Of a DNA stretch of 16,247 bases, positions 16,221-16,247 are shown piece after piece. Every line of letters starts with the position of its first letter. Within the stretch, counting starts at the first letter, position 1. The position numbers were made by a program, and so were the translations under genes. The notes below the pieces were generated by a model, which saw only the letters and a program-made list of their open reading frames with translations, ran no database searches and was not told the origin of the DNA. The DNA is from an uncultured Ruminococcus sp. (GTDB taxonomy: Bacteria > Bacillota > Clostridia > Oscillospirales > Acutalibacteraceae): NCBI GenBank assembly GCA_902802975.1, contig CADCOF010000195.1:1-16247 (forward strand), in the 5' to 3' direction.

Positions 16221-16247
16221 AAAGTTTTCGCCAAGCCTTTTTCAAAA
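16221..16247 (+). repeat. Intergenic inverted-repeat element, copy 2 (cut by window end)
   Basis: AAAGTTTTCGCCAAGCC followed by TTTTTCAAAA repeats the plan of the minus-strand element at 16041-16076 (AAAGTTTT, a GC core, T-run, CAAAA). The expected second palindrome arm would lie beyond the window edge, so its completeness cannot be judged. Confidence 0.4.

Overview
The window looks like a chromosomal segment of a low-to-moderate-GC anaerobic Firmicute, most likely a gut clostridium of the Ruminococcus/Oscillospiraceae type. That placement is inferred from gene content, strong purine-rich ribosome binding sites, the bacterial V/A-type ATPase and the style of the intergenic repeats. No 16S or other marker gene is present to prove it.

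Layout. Positions 106-1514 hold two plus-strand membrane-protein genes: a YitT/DUF2179 family protein and a small protein I do not recognise. They converge on a 1099-residue minus-strand diguanylate cyclase (1592-4891), with a hairpin terminator between them that serves the minus strand best. The cyclase has an unusual sensory half: a domain resembling a STAND/AAA-type ATPase that has lost its P-loop, a long TPR-like helical array, a GAF-like region and an intact GGDEF domain. A roughly 700-base gene-free interval (4892-5588) separates it from the next operon. Its cyclase-proximal part contains a compact set of inverted repeats that fold on paper into a four-way junction with a competing hairpin. 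This is the best candidate in the window for an undescribed regulatory RNA.

From a clear sigma-A type promoter at 5525-5553 a long same-strand cluster runs to 15975: an ACT-domain protein, its usual partner UPF0210/DUF711, then a complete nine-gene V/A-type ATPase operon in the order stalk coil (G/H)-C-I-K-F-E-A-B-D. A and B form the catalytic head, D and F the central rotor, C connects the rotor to the K ring, E and the G/H coil form the peripheral stalks, and I is the membrane stator. Tight spacing supports cotranscription. The one loose point is a 153-base gap between C and I that holds a repeat-like insertion.

The last 270 bases contain two strong intrinsic terminators and at least two copies of a dispersed intergenic inverted repeat. 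Apart from the leader-like RNA, the degenerate cyclase sensor and the repeats, most of the window is ordinary housekeeping and energy-metabolism sequence. I saw no tRNA, rRNA, CRISPR array, transposase or phage gene.
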